NCBI GenBank assembly: GCA_964641965.1
Contig: CAZXLD010000032.1
Location: 1 to 55,435, forward strand
From: JAJDFU01 sp964641965
GTDB taxonomy: Bacteria; Bacteroidota; Bacteroidia; Chitinophagales; Saprospiraceae
Length of the DNA stretch: 55,435 nucleotides
Direction of reading: 5' to 3'
Part shown: piece after piece, positions 27,351 to 36,428 of the stretch
Layout: each line of letters opens with the position of its first letter
Numbering within the stretch: position 1 is the first letter of the stretch
The notes under the pieces: generated by a model
The model's input: the letters and a program-made list of their open reading frames with translations, nothing else
What the model was told of the DNA's origin: nothing
Database searches by the model: none
Program-made: the position numbers and the translations under genes

Positions 27351-28216
27351 TCCAGTCCTTGCAACACTTTCTGGATTAAGTAGTTAATATCGCTTTTCGG
27401 GTTTTTACTGAAAGTGCCCTGGAATCGATTGGCTAGAATGACATTGCAGGATACCGCTTGGTGACCCAACAAGCGACACAAACCATATAAGGCTGCAGTC
27501 TCCATCTCGAAATTGGTAATTCGATACCCTTTGTACTGGAATACCGGTAAGGTTTGGAGGCTGGCCATGCGACTTTTTAGCCGAAGGTTTCTTCCTTGAG
27601 GGCCATAAAAGCCCGGGCTGGTTAGTGTAATTCCAGCCGTCATTTCTTTACCCATGGTATTCAATAAGTGATAATCTGCCGAAACGGAATAGGGTTGAGC
27701 AGGCCATCGTTCTGTTTCTTCCTGGAAAGTAAGAAGGGCACTTGTCAATTCAGCTTCCCCCAAATTTGGGGAAAAGGAGTAATAGGAGAGCAAATTATCC
27801 AGGCCCAATCCAAATGCCGATACGACCAATTGGCCAGGGTTTAAGTCGGGTTGCAGTGCCCCTGAAGTACCTACTCGAATAATTTTTAAGGACTTCTTTT
27901 CCTTTTTTTCGGTTCGACTCTCCAAGTCGATATTGGCCAGGGCATCCAGTTCATTGATCACGATATCGATATTGTCGGGCCCTATTCCGGTAGATATCAC
28001 CGTGAGGCGCCTTTCACCTATCCAACCTGTATGGGTAAGGAATTCTCGCTTTTGTATCTGATATTCCACCTTATCAAAATGAGCTGAAACCAGGGATACG
28101 CGATTGGGGTCTCCAACAGTGAGAATGGTATCGGCCATGTGATGGGGCAGAAGCTGGAGATGGTAAATGGAACCGTCAGCATTAAGGATCAATTCAGAAG
28201 GAGAAAATGTGGCCAT
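27347..28216 (-). CDS. Nucleoside phosphorylase (uridine phosphorylase-like)
   Basis: 289 residues of the PNP/UDP superfamily: TVGDPNRV near residue 34 for phosphate binding, VISTGIGPDN, IIRVGTSGALQPDL, and NFEMETAALYGL, which binds the ribose. It cleaves a ribonucleoside with phosphate to base and ribose 1-phosphate. Closest in motif order to uridine phosphorylase, but purine specificity is not excluded. Its 3' end overlaps the transaldolase stop tail to tail. Confidence 0.88.
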   Translation of the reverse strand: MATFSPSELILNADGSIYHLQLLPHHMADTILTVGDPNRVSLVSAHFDKVEYQIQKREFLTHTGWIGERRLTVISTGIGPDNIDIVINELDALANIDLESRTEKKEKKSLKIIRVGTSGALQPDLNPGQLVVSAFGLGLDNLLSYYSFSPNLGEAELTSALLTFQEETERWPAQPYSVSADYHLLNTMGKEMTAGITLTSPGFYGPQGRNLRLKSRMASLQTLPVFQYKGYRITNFEMETAALYGLCRLLGHQAVSCNVILANRFQGTFSKNPKSDINYLIQKVLQGLD

Positions 28217-28262
28217 AAGTGCTTAATTACACGAAAAACAGAATGAACCTAGGCTGAACTTT

Positions 28263-28270
28263 TACCTTTG
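28263..28270 (+). promoter_or_regulatory. Bacteroidota -7 box (TACCTTTG) for the ArsC-like gene
   Basis: Exact TAnnTTTG match, 22 bp before the ATG at 28293, in the divergent spacer with the phosphorylase gene. Confidence 0.55.
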
Positions 28271-28292
28271 CTCATCCACTTCCAAAGAAGAT

Positions 28293-28640
28293 ATGCGAAA
28301 AATTTACTTTTTATCTACCTGCAACACCTGCCAACGCATTCTGAAAGAATGGAATCCCGGGCCGGATGTGATCTTGCAAGAAATAAAAACCAAACCAATT
28401 ACACCGGAGCAACTGGATGAGATGCAACAGCTAGCAGGATCGTATGAGGCGCTTTTCAGCAAACGCTCCCGGCAATACCGGGCCAGAGGCCTGCACGAAC
28501 AAACTTTGGGCGAGCAGGATTATCGCAGCCTCATCCTGGAAGAATACACCTTTTTGAAAAGGCCGGTTGCTATCCTGGATGGCCAGATTTTTATCGGGAA
28601 CAGCAAGAAAGTGGTGGAAGCGGCCCAGGCACTATTTTGA
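28293..28640 (+). CDS. ArsC/Spx-family thioredoxin-fold protein
   Basis: 115 residues, MRKIYFLSTCNTCQRILKEW with a CNTC motif at the ArsC active-site position and the ending AILDGQIFIGNSKKVVEAA. Family members are arsenate reductases or RNA-polymerase-binding Spx regulators. With no ars genes nearby, a thiol-redox or Spx-like role is as likely as arsenate reduction. It has its own promoter box. Confidence 0.85.
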   Translation: MRKIYFLSTCNTCQRILKEWNPGPDVILQEIKTKPITPEQLDEMQQLAGSYEALFSKRSRQYRARGLHEQTLGEQDYRSLILEEYTFLKRPVAILDGQIFIGNSKKVVEAAQALF

Positions 28641-28814
28641 TGTCAGGATTTCCAAAGAAAGAAGAATTGAAACTGAATGTTGACCCTTATTGACTCTTTT
28701 AGCTTTACACCTTCCTACATCATGGAAACCATGAAAGGATGAAATCCTGAATGTCGATAAATCAGGCCCCATCGAAATCACACTCAGGTAAGGTGATCCT
28801 CAAAACTAATTTAA

Positions 28815-29714
28815 ATGGCTCCGAGCAAACAGGATATTGAATTGTTCTTTCGGGATCTCCAGGACGAGATTTGCCATGCGCTTGAAGCAGCTGATGGAGA
28901 AGGTCAATTCAGGGAAGATTTGTGGGAACGCCCTGGAGGGGGAGGAGGCAGAACCCGAATCCTTGAAGGGAAGCATATCGAAAAAGGAGGGGTTAACTTC
29001 AGTGCCGTACACGGAACCTTATCTCCCAAAGCCAGTCAAAAGCTCCAATTGGACGGGGAGGCTTTTTTTGCATCGGGGGTTTCTATCGTACTACATCCTC
29101 GCAACCCCTGGGTACCCATCATTCACATGAATGTACGGTATTTTGAAATGGACTCCGGAGCCTGGTGGTTTGGTGGGGGTATCGATTTGACCCCCCATTA
29201 CATCCAACCTGAACAGGCGGCCTGGTTTCACCAACAACTCAAGGCCGTTTGCGACCGCTTCGATCCAAATTACTATCCCAAATTTAAGGATTGGGCGGAT
29301 CGCTATTTCTATTTGCCGCATCGGGAAGAAACTCGGGGAGTAGGCGGCATCTTTTTTGACCGGCTCCAGGCCGATAAAGCCCATACTTTTGGTTTTGTAC
29401 AGGGGGTGGGGGAGGCTTTTGCCCCAATCTATGTGCAATTGCTCGATGACAATCAAGCGCGTTCTTATGCGACAGATCAAGTTGAATGGCAACGGTACCG
29501 AAGAGGTCGGTATGTAGAATTTAATCTCGTATGGGATCAGGGAACCCGTTTTGGGCTGGAAACTAATGGGCGAACCGAATCTATTTTGATGAGTCTTCCT
29601 CCATTGGCTCGCTGGGAGTACGACCTACAGCCAAAGGCTGGCAGCCCGGAAGCCGAAACGCAACGACTATTGCAAAAAGGGATAGATTGGATCAATTACA
29701 ACGCACCACAATAG
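28815..29714 (+). CDS. hemF: Oxygen-dependent coproporphyrinogen III oxidase
   Basis: Converts coproporphyrinogen III to protoporphyrinogen IX by oxidative decarboxylation with O2, a late haem-synthesis step and a sign of aerobic life. 299 residues with the family motifs RTRILEGKHIEKGGVNFS, SIVLHPRNPWVPIIHMNVRYFE, WWFGGGIDLTPHY, HREETRGVGGIFFD and YVEFNLVWDQGTRFGL. The 174-bp gap before it holds no gene. Its 3' end overlaps the minus-strand lipoprotein gene by 23 bp. Confidence 0.97.
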   Translation: MAPSKQDIELFFRDLQDEICHALEAADGEGQFREDLWERPGGGGGRTRILEGKHIEKGGVNFSAVHGTLSPKASQKLQLDGEAFFASGVSIVLHPRNPWVPIIHMNVRYFEMDSGAWWFGGGIDLTPHYIQPEQAAWFHQQLKAVCDRFDPNYYPKFKDWADRYFYLPHREETRGVGGIFFDRLQADKAHTFGFVQGVGEAFAPIYVQLLDDNQARSYATDQVEWQRYRRGRYVEFNLVWDQGTRFGLETNGRTESILMSLPPLARWEYDLQPKAGSPEAETQRLLQKGIDWINYNAPQ

Positions 29715-30177
29715 GAGCTGTTTCGATCATGTTACTCACATTCCTGGCCCGATCCATGATGCTAATAAAGTAGGTGAAAGTATCGGTGGGGAATTCATTG
29801 TTCGGCAAACATGGGGGCGCTCCATTCGGCGGAATGCAGCATAAACCCACCTGATTGTTGATCAGCACGGTAAATTCTCCGGAGATGCCATTGGCAGCAC
29901 CTTCTGGAGGTATAGGCGGAATGCGGAAACTATCCGTGATTTCCAATCGACTATCGCGGATGAACAGATCAAAGGTATCTGAAGATAAATCCCCATCACC
30001 ATCGGTAAAGGAAAAAAATAAGGCGACGGTATCCAGTTGGGTATTCCGCTGATTCACAATACTCTTGGAGAGACCGATAAATTCAATCACCGGCGTGTCC
30101 GGATAGTCCGGCGGCCTTACACATCCCAGGAATAGGAGCCCCAGAAAGAAAATACCTGCCCAAAGACCGTTCTTCAT
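29692..30177 (-). CDS. Hypothetical lipoprotein
   Basis: 161 residues from the ATG at 30177, chosen because it places a signal and lipobox (GLLFLGCVRPP) at the N-terminus; the frame itself opens to 30270. The rest is a beta-rich, Asp-rich extracytoplasmic domain with SFTDGDGDLSSDTFDLF and a Cys pair CCIPPNGAPPC. No named family recognised, though such short DGDGD lipoproteins are common in Bacteroidota. Likely anchored to a membrane facing the periplasm or outside. Confidence 0.75.
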   Translation of the reverse strand: MKNGLWAGIFFLGLLFLGCVRPPDYPDTPVIEFIGLSKSIVNQRNTQLDTVALFFSFTDGDGDLSSDTFDLFIRDSRLEITDSFRIPPIPPEGAANGISGEFTVLINNQVGLCCIPPNGAPPCLPNNEFPTDTFTYFISIMDRARNVSNMIETAPIVVRCN

Positions 30178-30185
30178 ATTTGCGC

Positions 30186-30193
30186 TACCTTTG
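30186..30193 (+). promoter_or_regulatory. Bacteroidota -7 box (TACCTTTG) for the acyltransferase gene
   Basis: Exact TAnnTTTG match on the plus strand, 118 bp before the ATG at 30312, implying an untranslated leader of about 110 nt. It lies just upstream of the divergent lipoprotein gene. Confidence 0.5.
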
Positions 30194-30311
30194 TCATTAA
30201 ATCTTAATGCGGCTCCTTCTTGTTCGTCCCACTTCTTCTCTTGGGAATCGGATGCGAGGAACCTACTCATCTAATTGCTCTATTAACGGGAAAATACAGG
30301 AGAATAGTTCA

Positions 30312-31319
30312 ATGCAAAAAGCTTTGGAACCGGACTTTAGGAAAAATTTATGGTCCAAAGTCGGCCGGCTTCCCAATGCCAATTTTGAAAAGATAGCGCT
30401 GGAAGTATTTCGATACCAGGCGCAGTTTCAACCTGACTACAAAGAATACCTATCCTATTTGAATGTCCGACCGGATGAAATACACCGTATTGAAGCTATT
30501 CCTTTCCTACCGATCTCCCTATTCAAAACCCATTCTCTTCAAACGGGAACCTGGGAAGCAGAACAAGTCTTTACCAGCAGTGGTACTACCTCCAAGACCA
30601 CTAGCCGTCATTTGGTCCGAGACCTGAAGCGGTATCTCAAAAATACCGAAAACGGCTTTGAATACTTCTATGGTCCGGTGCGGGATTATGCTGTTTTGGC
30701 TTTACTGCCAGCCTACTTGGAGCGCAGCGGATCCTCCCTGGTCGCTATGGCAGACCATTTTATCCAGCTCTCGGTCTACCCAGAGAGTGGTTTTTACCTG
30801 GACCATTATGATGACTTGATTCAACAACTGCATAAGTTAGAAGAACAAAACATACCCACCTTGTTGCTTGGGGTTAGTTTTGCTTTGTTGGATCTGGCAG
30901 AACGGGGTCCCTTTTCCTTTTCCAATTTAATCGTTATGGAAACGGGAGGAATGAAAGGCCGCCGGAAGGAGATGACCCGAAATGAGTTGCACCGTATCCT
31001 GCAAGCTGGATTTGGTGTACAGCAGATCCATTCGGAATATGGAATGACCGAACTCTTTTCCCAGGCCTATTCTAAAGGTAACGGAGTTTATTATCCTGGG
31101 CCAACTATGCAGGTTTTTTGCCGGGAGATCACGGACCCTCTCACTTTACACGGCCCAGGCAAAACCGGAGTCTTAAATGTAGTAGACTTGGCCAATCTAG
31201 ATACGCTATCCTTCATTGCTACCGAAGATCTTGGTCGAGTCCATAAAGGTGGAAGCTTTGAGGTATTGGGCCGCTTGGACTATTCAGATGTTAGAGGGTG
31301 TAATTTGTTGGTGCTCTGA
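30312..31319 (+). CDS. LuxE/PaaK-like acyl-adenylating acyltransferase
   Basis: 335 residues from the ATG at 30312; the frame opens at 30207, but the upstream part lacks family similarity. The adenylate-forming motifs are visible: VFTSSGTTSKTTSRH (ATP-binding loop), METGGMKGRRKEM, HSEYGMTELFSQAY and a late TEDLGRVHKGGSFEVLGRLD. It resembles acyl-protein synthetase LuxE and phenylacetate-CoA ligase halves, so it probably activates a carboxylic acid and transfers it to a protein or thiol. Substrate unknown. The gene is followed by the repeat at 31356. Confidence 0.85.
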   Translation: MQKALEPDFRKNLWSKVGRLPNANFEKIALEVFRYQAQFQPDYKEYLSYLNVRPDEIHRIEAIPFLPISLFKTHSLQTGTWEAEQVFTSSGTTSKTTSRHLVRDLKRYLKNTENGFEYFYGPVRDYAVLALLPAYLERSGSSLVAMADHFIQLSVYPESGFYLDHYDDLIQQLHKLEEQNIPTLLLGVSFALLDLAERGPFSFSNLIVMETGGMKGRRKEMTRNELHRILQAGFGVQQIHSEYGMTELFSQAYSKGNGVYYPGPTMQVFCREITDPLTLHGPGKTGVLNVVDLANLDTLSFIATEDLGRVHKGGSFEVLGRLDYSDVRGCNLLVL

Positions 31320-31355
31320 CCCGAAACCGTTGGGAGGGGATAGGCGAAAATTGGA

Positions 31356-31565
31356 AAGGCAAATGCCAGGTGGCAAATGGCGAGTGCGGGGTGTGGAATG
31401 ACGAGTTGCAAATGTCAAATGGCAAATGTCGAATGGCAGATGGTGTACGTCCCTGATATAGGTTGTCTGTGTACCGTGCACCGTGCGCCATCCATCGAGT
31501 ATCCAGCACCAGTATTCATAGCTTCACGCCTTAAGGCGTAATTATCGCGCCCTTGGGCGCTAGCA
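31356..31565 (+). repeat. ~205-bp non-coding repeat element, copy A
   Basis: Near-identical to the reverse complement of 55188-55392, with only scattered substitutions and small indels. From one end to the other it holds degenerate CAAATGG heptamers, a shared core with GGTGTACGTCCCTGATATAG, a GC-rich inverted-repeat-like GTACCGTGCACCGT, and a GCCTTAAGGC palindrome near the CTAGCA end. Copy A has one extra CAAATG-type unit. No coding function is evident. It lies between the acyltransferase and a 60-residue membrane protein. Confidence 0.88.
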
Positions 31566-31648
31566 TCGAACGCACCAGGACTGACGAACATCAAGACATT
31601 CAAGCGCAGAGTGCCTTAAATTACAGGCGAACCAATCCAATCATTTTC

Positions 31649-31831
31649 ATGGCAAGCAAAGCAGTACAAAACAGTTCGAGTGGAGCCGTATATGGTATGG
31701 GCATTTTTGGAGCACTATTCTATTACCTTTCAACGGCTACCAGTTTCTGGGTTGGCGTACTCGGTGTGTTAAAGGCTTTATTTTGGCCCGCTTTTCTGGT
31801 TTACGAAGCCCTGCAGGCCTTGGGTGCCTAG
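31649..31831 (+). CDS. Small hydrophobic membrane protein
   Basis: 60 residues, MASKAVQNSSSGAVYGMGI followed by one or two membrane-spanning segments (GIFGALFYYLSTATSFWVGVLG and ALFWPAFLVYEAL). The frame is open from 31553, but that part overlaps the repeat element; the ATG at 31649 is the natural start. Similar tiny membrane proteins are widespread in Bacteroidota with no known function. It could express from a promoter at the edge of the repeat. Confidence 0.65.
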   Translation: MASKAVQNSSSGAVYGMGIFGALFYYLSTATSFWVGVLGVLKALFWPAFLVYEALQALGA

Positions 31832-31930
31832 AATTAGCACCTTTTTTCACTATGCAGCCTGGCCATTCATTTAAGTGCTATTGACCATTTGGTTTTTGTC
31901 TATTTTGCAAAGATAAAACCCTTCTTGTTC

Positions 31931-33154
31931 ATGTCTAAAGTGATGATCATTGGCGCTGGCGGTGTTGGTCGGGTCGTAGCCTACAAGTGTGCACAAAATC
32001 CCGGGGTATTCTCGGAATTGTTACTGGCTAGCCGCACGGTTTCCAAGTGCATGGAAATTGCAGATGCCGTGAAGCGCGATACCGGCTTTCAAGCGATCAC
32101 TACAGCTCCTGTAGACGCGGAGAATGTGCCGGAACTGGTGCGGCTGATCCGGTCTTTTGAACCCGAATTGGTTATCCATGTGGCCTTACCTTATCAGGAT
32201 CTGACCATTATGGACGCTTGTCTGGAGGCCGGGGTCCATTACCTGGATACCGCTAATTATGAACCCAAGGATGAGGCCAAATTCGAATATCACTGGCAAT
32301 GGGCTTATCAGGACCGGTTTAAAGAGGCCGGTCTGACAGCAGTTTTAGGTTGCGGGTTTGATCCCGGCGTTACCGGTGTCTTTACAGCCTATGCCGCCAA
32401 ACACCATTTCGATGAGATCCATTACCTGGATATTGTAGACTGCAATGCAGGTGATCATGGCAAGGCTTTTGCCACCAACTTCAATCCGGAAGTCAACATT
32501 CGCGAAATCACCCAAAAAGGGAAATATTGGGAAGATGGAACGTGGCATTACACCGAGCCTCATGCAATTAAAAAAGTGTTGCAGTACCCTGAAATAGGTC
32601 CTCGTGATTCCTATTTAATTTATCATGAGGAGTTGGAGTCGTTAACAAAAAACTTTCCAAGCCTCAAACGCGCCCGGTTTTGGATGACCTTTGGTCAGGA
32701 ATATTTGACTCATCTTCGGGTTATTCAGAATATTGGAATGGCCAGGATCGATCCGGTTCCATACAAGGGGGTTGACATCATTCCCCTTGAATTTCTGAAA
32801 ATGGTCCTGCCGGATCCAGGCGATTTGGGCGAAAACTATACCGGGCAGACCTCGATTGGTTGTCGGATCAAAGGGGTGAAGGGCGGAAAGGAAAAGACGT
32901 ATTACATCTGGAATAATTGCAGCCATGAATCGGCCTTCCGGGAAACAGGTACACAAGGGGTAAGTTATACCACCGGCGTGCCGGCTATGCTAGGTGCTAA
33001 GATGGTGTTGGAAGGTAAATGGAGTGGGTCAGGCGTATTTAATGTGGAGGAATTTGACCCAGATCCCTTCCTGAATGAGCTTGGAGAACAGGGCCTGTCC
33101 TGGAAGGAAGCGGTGAACATCGATCTGGAGTTTGCGTATCCGGATGTGGGTTAA
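31931..33154 (+). CDS. Carboxynorspermidine (carboxyspermidine) dehydrogenase, saccharopine dehydrogenase family
   Basis: 407 residues from the ATG at 31931, with the Rossmann motif MIIGAGGVGRVVAYK directly after. It joins aspartate semialdehyde and a diamine reductively, forming carboxy(nor)spermidine with NADPH. Motifs CGFDPGVTGVFTAYA and WNNCSHE fit the family. The open frame to 31889 adds no conserved sequence. A near-consensus TATTTTG box lies about 25 bp before the start. It is followed 15 bp later by the matching decarboxylase. Confidence 0.92.
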   Translation: MSKVMIIGAGGVGRVVAYKCAQNPGVFSELLLASRTVSKCMEIADAVKRDTGFQAITTAPVDAENVPELVRLIRSFEPELVIHVALPYQDLTIMDACLEAGVHYLDTANYEPKDEAKFEYHWQWAYQDRFKEAGLTAVLGCGFDPGVTGVFTAYAAKHHFDEIHYLDIVDCNAGDHGKAFATNFNPEVNIREITQKGKYWEDGTWHYTEPHAIKKVLQYPEIGPRDSYLIYHEELESLTKNFPSLKRARFWMTFGQEYLTHLRVIQNIGMARIDPVPYKGVDIIPLEFLKMVLPDPGDLGENYTGQTSIGCRIKGVKGGKEKTYYIWNNCSHESAFRETGTQGVSYTTGVPAMLGAKMVLEGKWSGSGVFNVEEFDPDPFLNELGEQGLSWKEAVNIDLEFAYPDVG

Positions 33155-33169
33155 TGGGAAAATGCGGTC

Positions 33170-34348
33170 ATGAGTAGAGCAAGTAATTCTATTGATCCGG
33201 AAGGGCAATCCATACATTCAGATTATGCTGCATTGCCTTCTCCTGCCTTCATACTGGATATCTCCAGGCTGAAAAGAAATTTGGAACGAATCAGAGAAGT
33301 GCAGGATGAAACCGGGGTGAAGATTATCCTGGCTTTGAAGGGATTTGCCATGTGGCGGGTGTTTCCTTTAATTGACGAATACCTAAGCGGAGCTACTGCT
33401 AGTAGTTTGCACGAAGCCCGATTGATCTTCGAAGAAATGGGTACGCAAGCGCATACCTACTCCCCGGCGTATATTCCACAGGAATGGGACGAGCTGCAAG
33501 GATACTGCAGCCATATCACCTTTAATTCCTTAGCCCAATATGTCCTTTACCAGGAGCGACTGTCGGATTCTATTTCCGCAGGCCTTCGTGTAAACCCCGA
33601 ATATTCGGATGTGGAAACCGATCTGTACAATCCGGCTTCCCCGCACTCCCGTTTGGGTATGACCCGGGGAACCTTGGGAGCGTCACTTCCAGGAGGAATT
33701 GACGGTCTGCACGTACACACCCTGTGTGAATCGTCGGCAGCCGCTACGGCTGAGTTAATCAAAGCCCTGGAAACCAAGTTCGGTGCCTTTCTATCTCAGT
33801 TAAAATGGGTAAATCTGGGTGGCGGTCACCTGATGACCCGAAAGGGCTACAACCTGGACGCCTTAAAAAAGACCTTGCTCGATTTCCGGGACCGATATCC
33901 CCACTTGGAGGTATGGATGGAACCAGGCAGTGCCATCGCTTGGGACACCGGGGAATTGGTCACCACTGTATTGGATATCGTAGAAAATCATGGAGTGAAA
34001 ACAGCAATATTGGATGCTTCTTTTACGGCCCACATGCCCGATACCTTGGAAATGCCATACCGGCCATCCATCCGGAATGCTTCCAAGGAACCCCGTCAGG
34101 GAGAACCCACCTTTCAATTGGGCGGTGTTAGTTGCCTGGCGGGAGACTTCCTGGATGCTTATTCTTTTCCCAAAGGGTTGCAAGTCGGAGATAGGCTGAT
34201 TTTCGAGGATATGATGCATTATACCATGGTCAAAACCACAACCTTCAACGGCGTGCAGCATCCTTCGATTTATCTAGTCCTGGAGGACGGTGGGGTGGAA
34301 GAAGTGCGCCGGTTTAGATATGAGGATTTTAAGAAAAGGCTAAGCTGA
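33170..34348 (+). CDS. nspC: Carboxynorspermidine decarboxylase
   Basis: PLP-dependent, alanine-racemase-fold decarboxylase that yields (nor)spermidine or spermidine. 392 residues with PSPAFILDISRLKRNL, the PLP lysine in ILALKGFAMW, WVNLGGGHLMTRKGY, WMEPGSAIAWDTG and GVSCLAGDFLDAY. Together with the preceding dehydrogenase it makes the complete alternative spermidine route, which does not use decarboxylated AdoMet. Its TGA stop and the prmC ATG share one base (TGATG). Confidence 0.94.
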   Translation: MSRASNSIDPEGQSIHSDYAALPSPAFILDISRLKRNLERIREVQDETGVKIILALKGFAMWRVFPLIDEYLSGATASSLHEARLIFEEMGTQAHTYSPAYIPQEWDELQGYCSHITFNSLAQYVLYQERLSDSISAGLRVNPEYSDVETDLYNPASPHSRLGMTRGTLGASLPGGIDGLHVHTLCESSAAATAELIKALETKFGAFLSQLKWVNLGGGHLMTRKGYNLDALKKTLLDFRDRYPHLEVWMEPGSAIAWDTGELVTTVLDIVENHGVKTAILDASFTAHMPDTLEMPYRPSIRNASKEPRQGEPTFQLGGVSCLAGDFLDAYSFPKGLQVGDRLIFEDMMHYTMVKTTTFNGVQHPSIYLVLEDGGVEEVRRFRYEDFKKRLS

Positions 34349-35187
34349 TGAATATTCGGGAAGTAAATGCCTGGATCATTCGGGAGTTGGCAGCTTCGGA
34401 AGGAGAACGGGAAGCTCGGAGTTTGGCCCGGATCGTGCTGGAAGACGGGTTTGATGTCAAGGACCTGACCAGTACGGAATACCTGCATCCAGATACCCAA
34501 CTCAAGCTCAACGATATGGTTCAGCGCTTGAAGGTGGGGGAACCGGTACAATATCTGGTTGGCAAGGCACATTTTTTCGGCTACGATTTCAAGGTAACGC
34601 CGGATGTACTCATTCCCCGACCGGAAACGGAGGAATTGGTAGATCTGGTCCTGAAAAGGGAAAAAAAACAAAAGAACTTGCGCATACTGGATGTGGGTAC
34701 CGGTTCGGGTTGCATCCCGATTGTGCTGAAAAAAAAGCGGCCGGATTGGGAACTGTGGTCTATTGATGTAAGCCCAGATGCGCTTTTATTGGCCGAAGGC
34801 AATGCGTCCACGTTGGAGGCAGAAATCGAATTTCGCCAGCTGGATGTGGCCGATGAGTCGCTTTGGGAACAGCTGCCGCATTTTGATGTGATCGTCAGTA
34901 ACCCTCCCTACATTGATCAAATCGAACGAGACGATTTGGAAGTTCGGGTTTCCCATTTTGAGCCAGAAATCGCCTTGTTTACCCCGGCGCGAAAGCCATT
35001 TTTTTATTACAAAAGACTTGCAGATTTGGGTTTGAATCGCCTCAAGGCAGGCGGTCGAATTTATATGGAAGGAAGCCCCAACCATTTAAGGAAAGTAGTA
35101 CTCCTATTTGAGGAACACGGATATAAGGACCTGAAGACGCTGCCTGATCTTCAGGGATCGAGTCGAATGGTCATGGGGCATCTATGA
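34348..35187 (+). CDS. prmC: Release factor glutamine N5-methyltransferase
   Basis: Methylates the glutamine of the GGQ motif in peptide release factors, using S-adenosylmethionine. 279 residues: an N-terminal helical domain with GEPVQYLVGKAHFFGYDF, TPDVLIPRPETEELVD, the AdoMet site ILDVGTGSGCIPI, and the substrate-binding VSNPPYI. It overlaps the nspC stop by one base, so the two are translationally coupled. The GGGGAGCAGCCCC hairpin just after its stop may act as a weak terminator. Confidence 0.95.
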   Translation: MNIREVNAWIIRELAASEGEREARSLARIVLEDGFDVKDLTSTEYLHPDTQLKLNDMVQRLKVGEPVQYLVGKAHFFGYDFKVTPDVLIPRPETEELVDLVLKREKKQKNLRILDVGTGSGCIPIVLKKKRPDWELWSIDVSPDALLLAEGNASTLEAEIEFRQLDVADESLWEQLPHFDVIVSNPPYIDQIERDDLEVRVSHFEPEIALFTPARKPFFYYKRLADLGLNRLKAGGRIYMEGSPNHLRKVVLLFEEHGYKDLKTLPDLQGSSRMVMGHL

Positions 35188-35234
35188 GGGGAGCAGCCCC
35201 CTTGTATTGGCCCCAAGGGAAATCCAGAACGGGC

Positions 35235-35432
35235 CTAGGTCAAATGATGAGATCGCCTCCAGCCTTTGTTGATCCTGGGCCAATAGGAACTCAGCATCGC
35301 CAGGCATATAGCGATTCCAAAAACAAACAAGCCGCTGGCATCGGATCGACCCATTGAAAGAGCGGCAGAGGGAATTCCGATAAATAGAGCCAGGCCTAGA
35401 ATTCCATTCCCAATATTTGCAGTATCGTTCAT
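35235..35432 (-). CDS. Small two-helix membrane protein, hypothetical
   Basis: 65 residues from the ATG at 35432, MNDTANIGNGILGLALFIGI, with two predicted membrane helices (~8-22 and ~31-48) and a basic tail. The frame extends to 35471, but the additional residues are not hydrophobic or conserved-looking. No family recognised. It stands on the minus strand between prmC and the GNAT gene. Confidence 0.5.
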   Translation of the reverse strand: MNDTANIGNGILGLALFIGIPSAALSMGRSDASGLFVFGIAICLAMLSSYWPRINKGWRRSHHLT

Positions 35433-35565
35433 GATGATAAAAGGTTTGGTTGGTACAAAGCGCTTAACCACTCCTTAAGGTATACCACCGATCGTTTGCG
35501 CTGGAATTCATTTGTATCTGTTCGGTGAGATTTTTGTCACCTTTTTATGCAGGTTTTCAATCCTA

Positions 35566-35579
35566 ATACCGATTTAAAT
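35566..35579 (+). repeat. Short recurring motif ATACCGATTTAAAT, copy 2
   Basis: Identical 14-mer to 36970-36983, in the same orientation. The two copies bracket the GNAT and DUF805 genes. It ends at the first base of the TTG start of the GNAT reading frame. Confidence 0.45.
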
Positions 35580-36403
35580 TGACCTCACCTCCAATTACTT
35601 CCTTTGTTGAGTCTGATATTCCCAAGCTGGCCGCCATCCAGCCGGCCGACTGGCGAGATGTCCGGCGCGTTTTTCGTCCATTCATAAGGTACCCCTGGTT
35701 TAAAACAGTAAAGATCGAAGAACAAGGTGCTCTGCTGGCAGTAGGCGAAGCCATCAATCATGGTAAAACCGCCTGGATTGGGAATATTATGGTAGCGCCC
35801 AGTCACCGAAGGCAGGGATTGGGGACGGAGGTTACGCGCTACCTTCGCGATTGGCTAACGGGGAAAGGTGTAGGATCCCAATTCCTCCTAGCTACCGAAA
35901 TGGGGAAGGGGCTTTACGGTCAGTTGGGTTTTAAGGAGGAGTGTCGGTATTTGTTTTTTAAAAAGGAAACTTCCGGTCAAACCGGCGAGTATTATCCTTC
36001 GATTAGCCTAAAAGACCTCACCCTAGAGGACCTGAATGAGGTTATTCACCTGGATCAGGAGGTCACTGGGGAACATCGACCTCATTTAATCCGGGCATCC
36101 TGGAGCGAAGGTAAAGGATGGTGGTCTTCAAGGACAGGTCAATTGGAAGCATTTTATCTGCCTGAGTTGGGAGAGGGGTTAGTATTGGCCAGAGATCGAG
36201 AAGCAGGCATGGATTTATTGAACTATCGAATTCAGCAGGATCGACCCTTTCTGGTTGTTCCGGAACAACATCAAACGCTTGTCCGATGGGCAGAACAAGA
36301 AGGGTTTGTACACTTCCGTACAGCCTACCGCATGGTTTACGGTATGCCTATTAGATGGCAGCCCGAATGCATTTACAGCCGGATTGGAGGCTATTTGGGT
36401 TGA
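35579..36403 (+). CDS. GNAT-family N-acetyltransferase (two-domain)
   Basis: 274 residues. The N-terminal domain holds the acetyl-CoA site IGNIMVAPSHRRQGLGTEVTRYL (pyrophosphate loop RRQGLG), and the second half (~145-274) resembles the C-terminal domain of two-domain YitI-like GNAT proteins. Acceptor substrate unknown. The start is TTG; no in-frame ATG occurs before the acetyl-CoA site without losing strand 1, so TTG is the best choice but not certain. Confidence 0.82.
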   Translation: MTSPPITSFVESDIPKLAAIQPADWRDVRRVFRPFIRYPWFKTVKIEEQGALLAVGEAINHGKTAWIGNIMVAPSHRRQGLGTEVTRYLRDWLTGKGVGSQFLLATEMGKGLYGQLGFKEECRYLFFKKETSGQTGEYYPSISLKDLTLEDLNEVIHLDQEVTGEHRPHLIRASWSEGKGWWSSRTGQLEAFYLPELGEGLVLARDREAGMDLLNYRIQQDRPFLVVPEQHQTLVRWAEQEGFVHFRTAYRMVYGMPIRWQPECIYSRIGGYLG

Positions 36404-36428
36404 ATGAGCCATTTATAAATCCCATTTC

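Noticed and set aside
31284..31603. Minus-strand ORFs over repeat copy A
   Set aside because: They translate degenerate heptamers into Arg/His/Thr/Pro-rich low-complexity sequence, so they follow from the repeat and are not genes.
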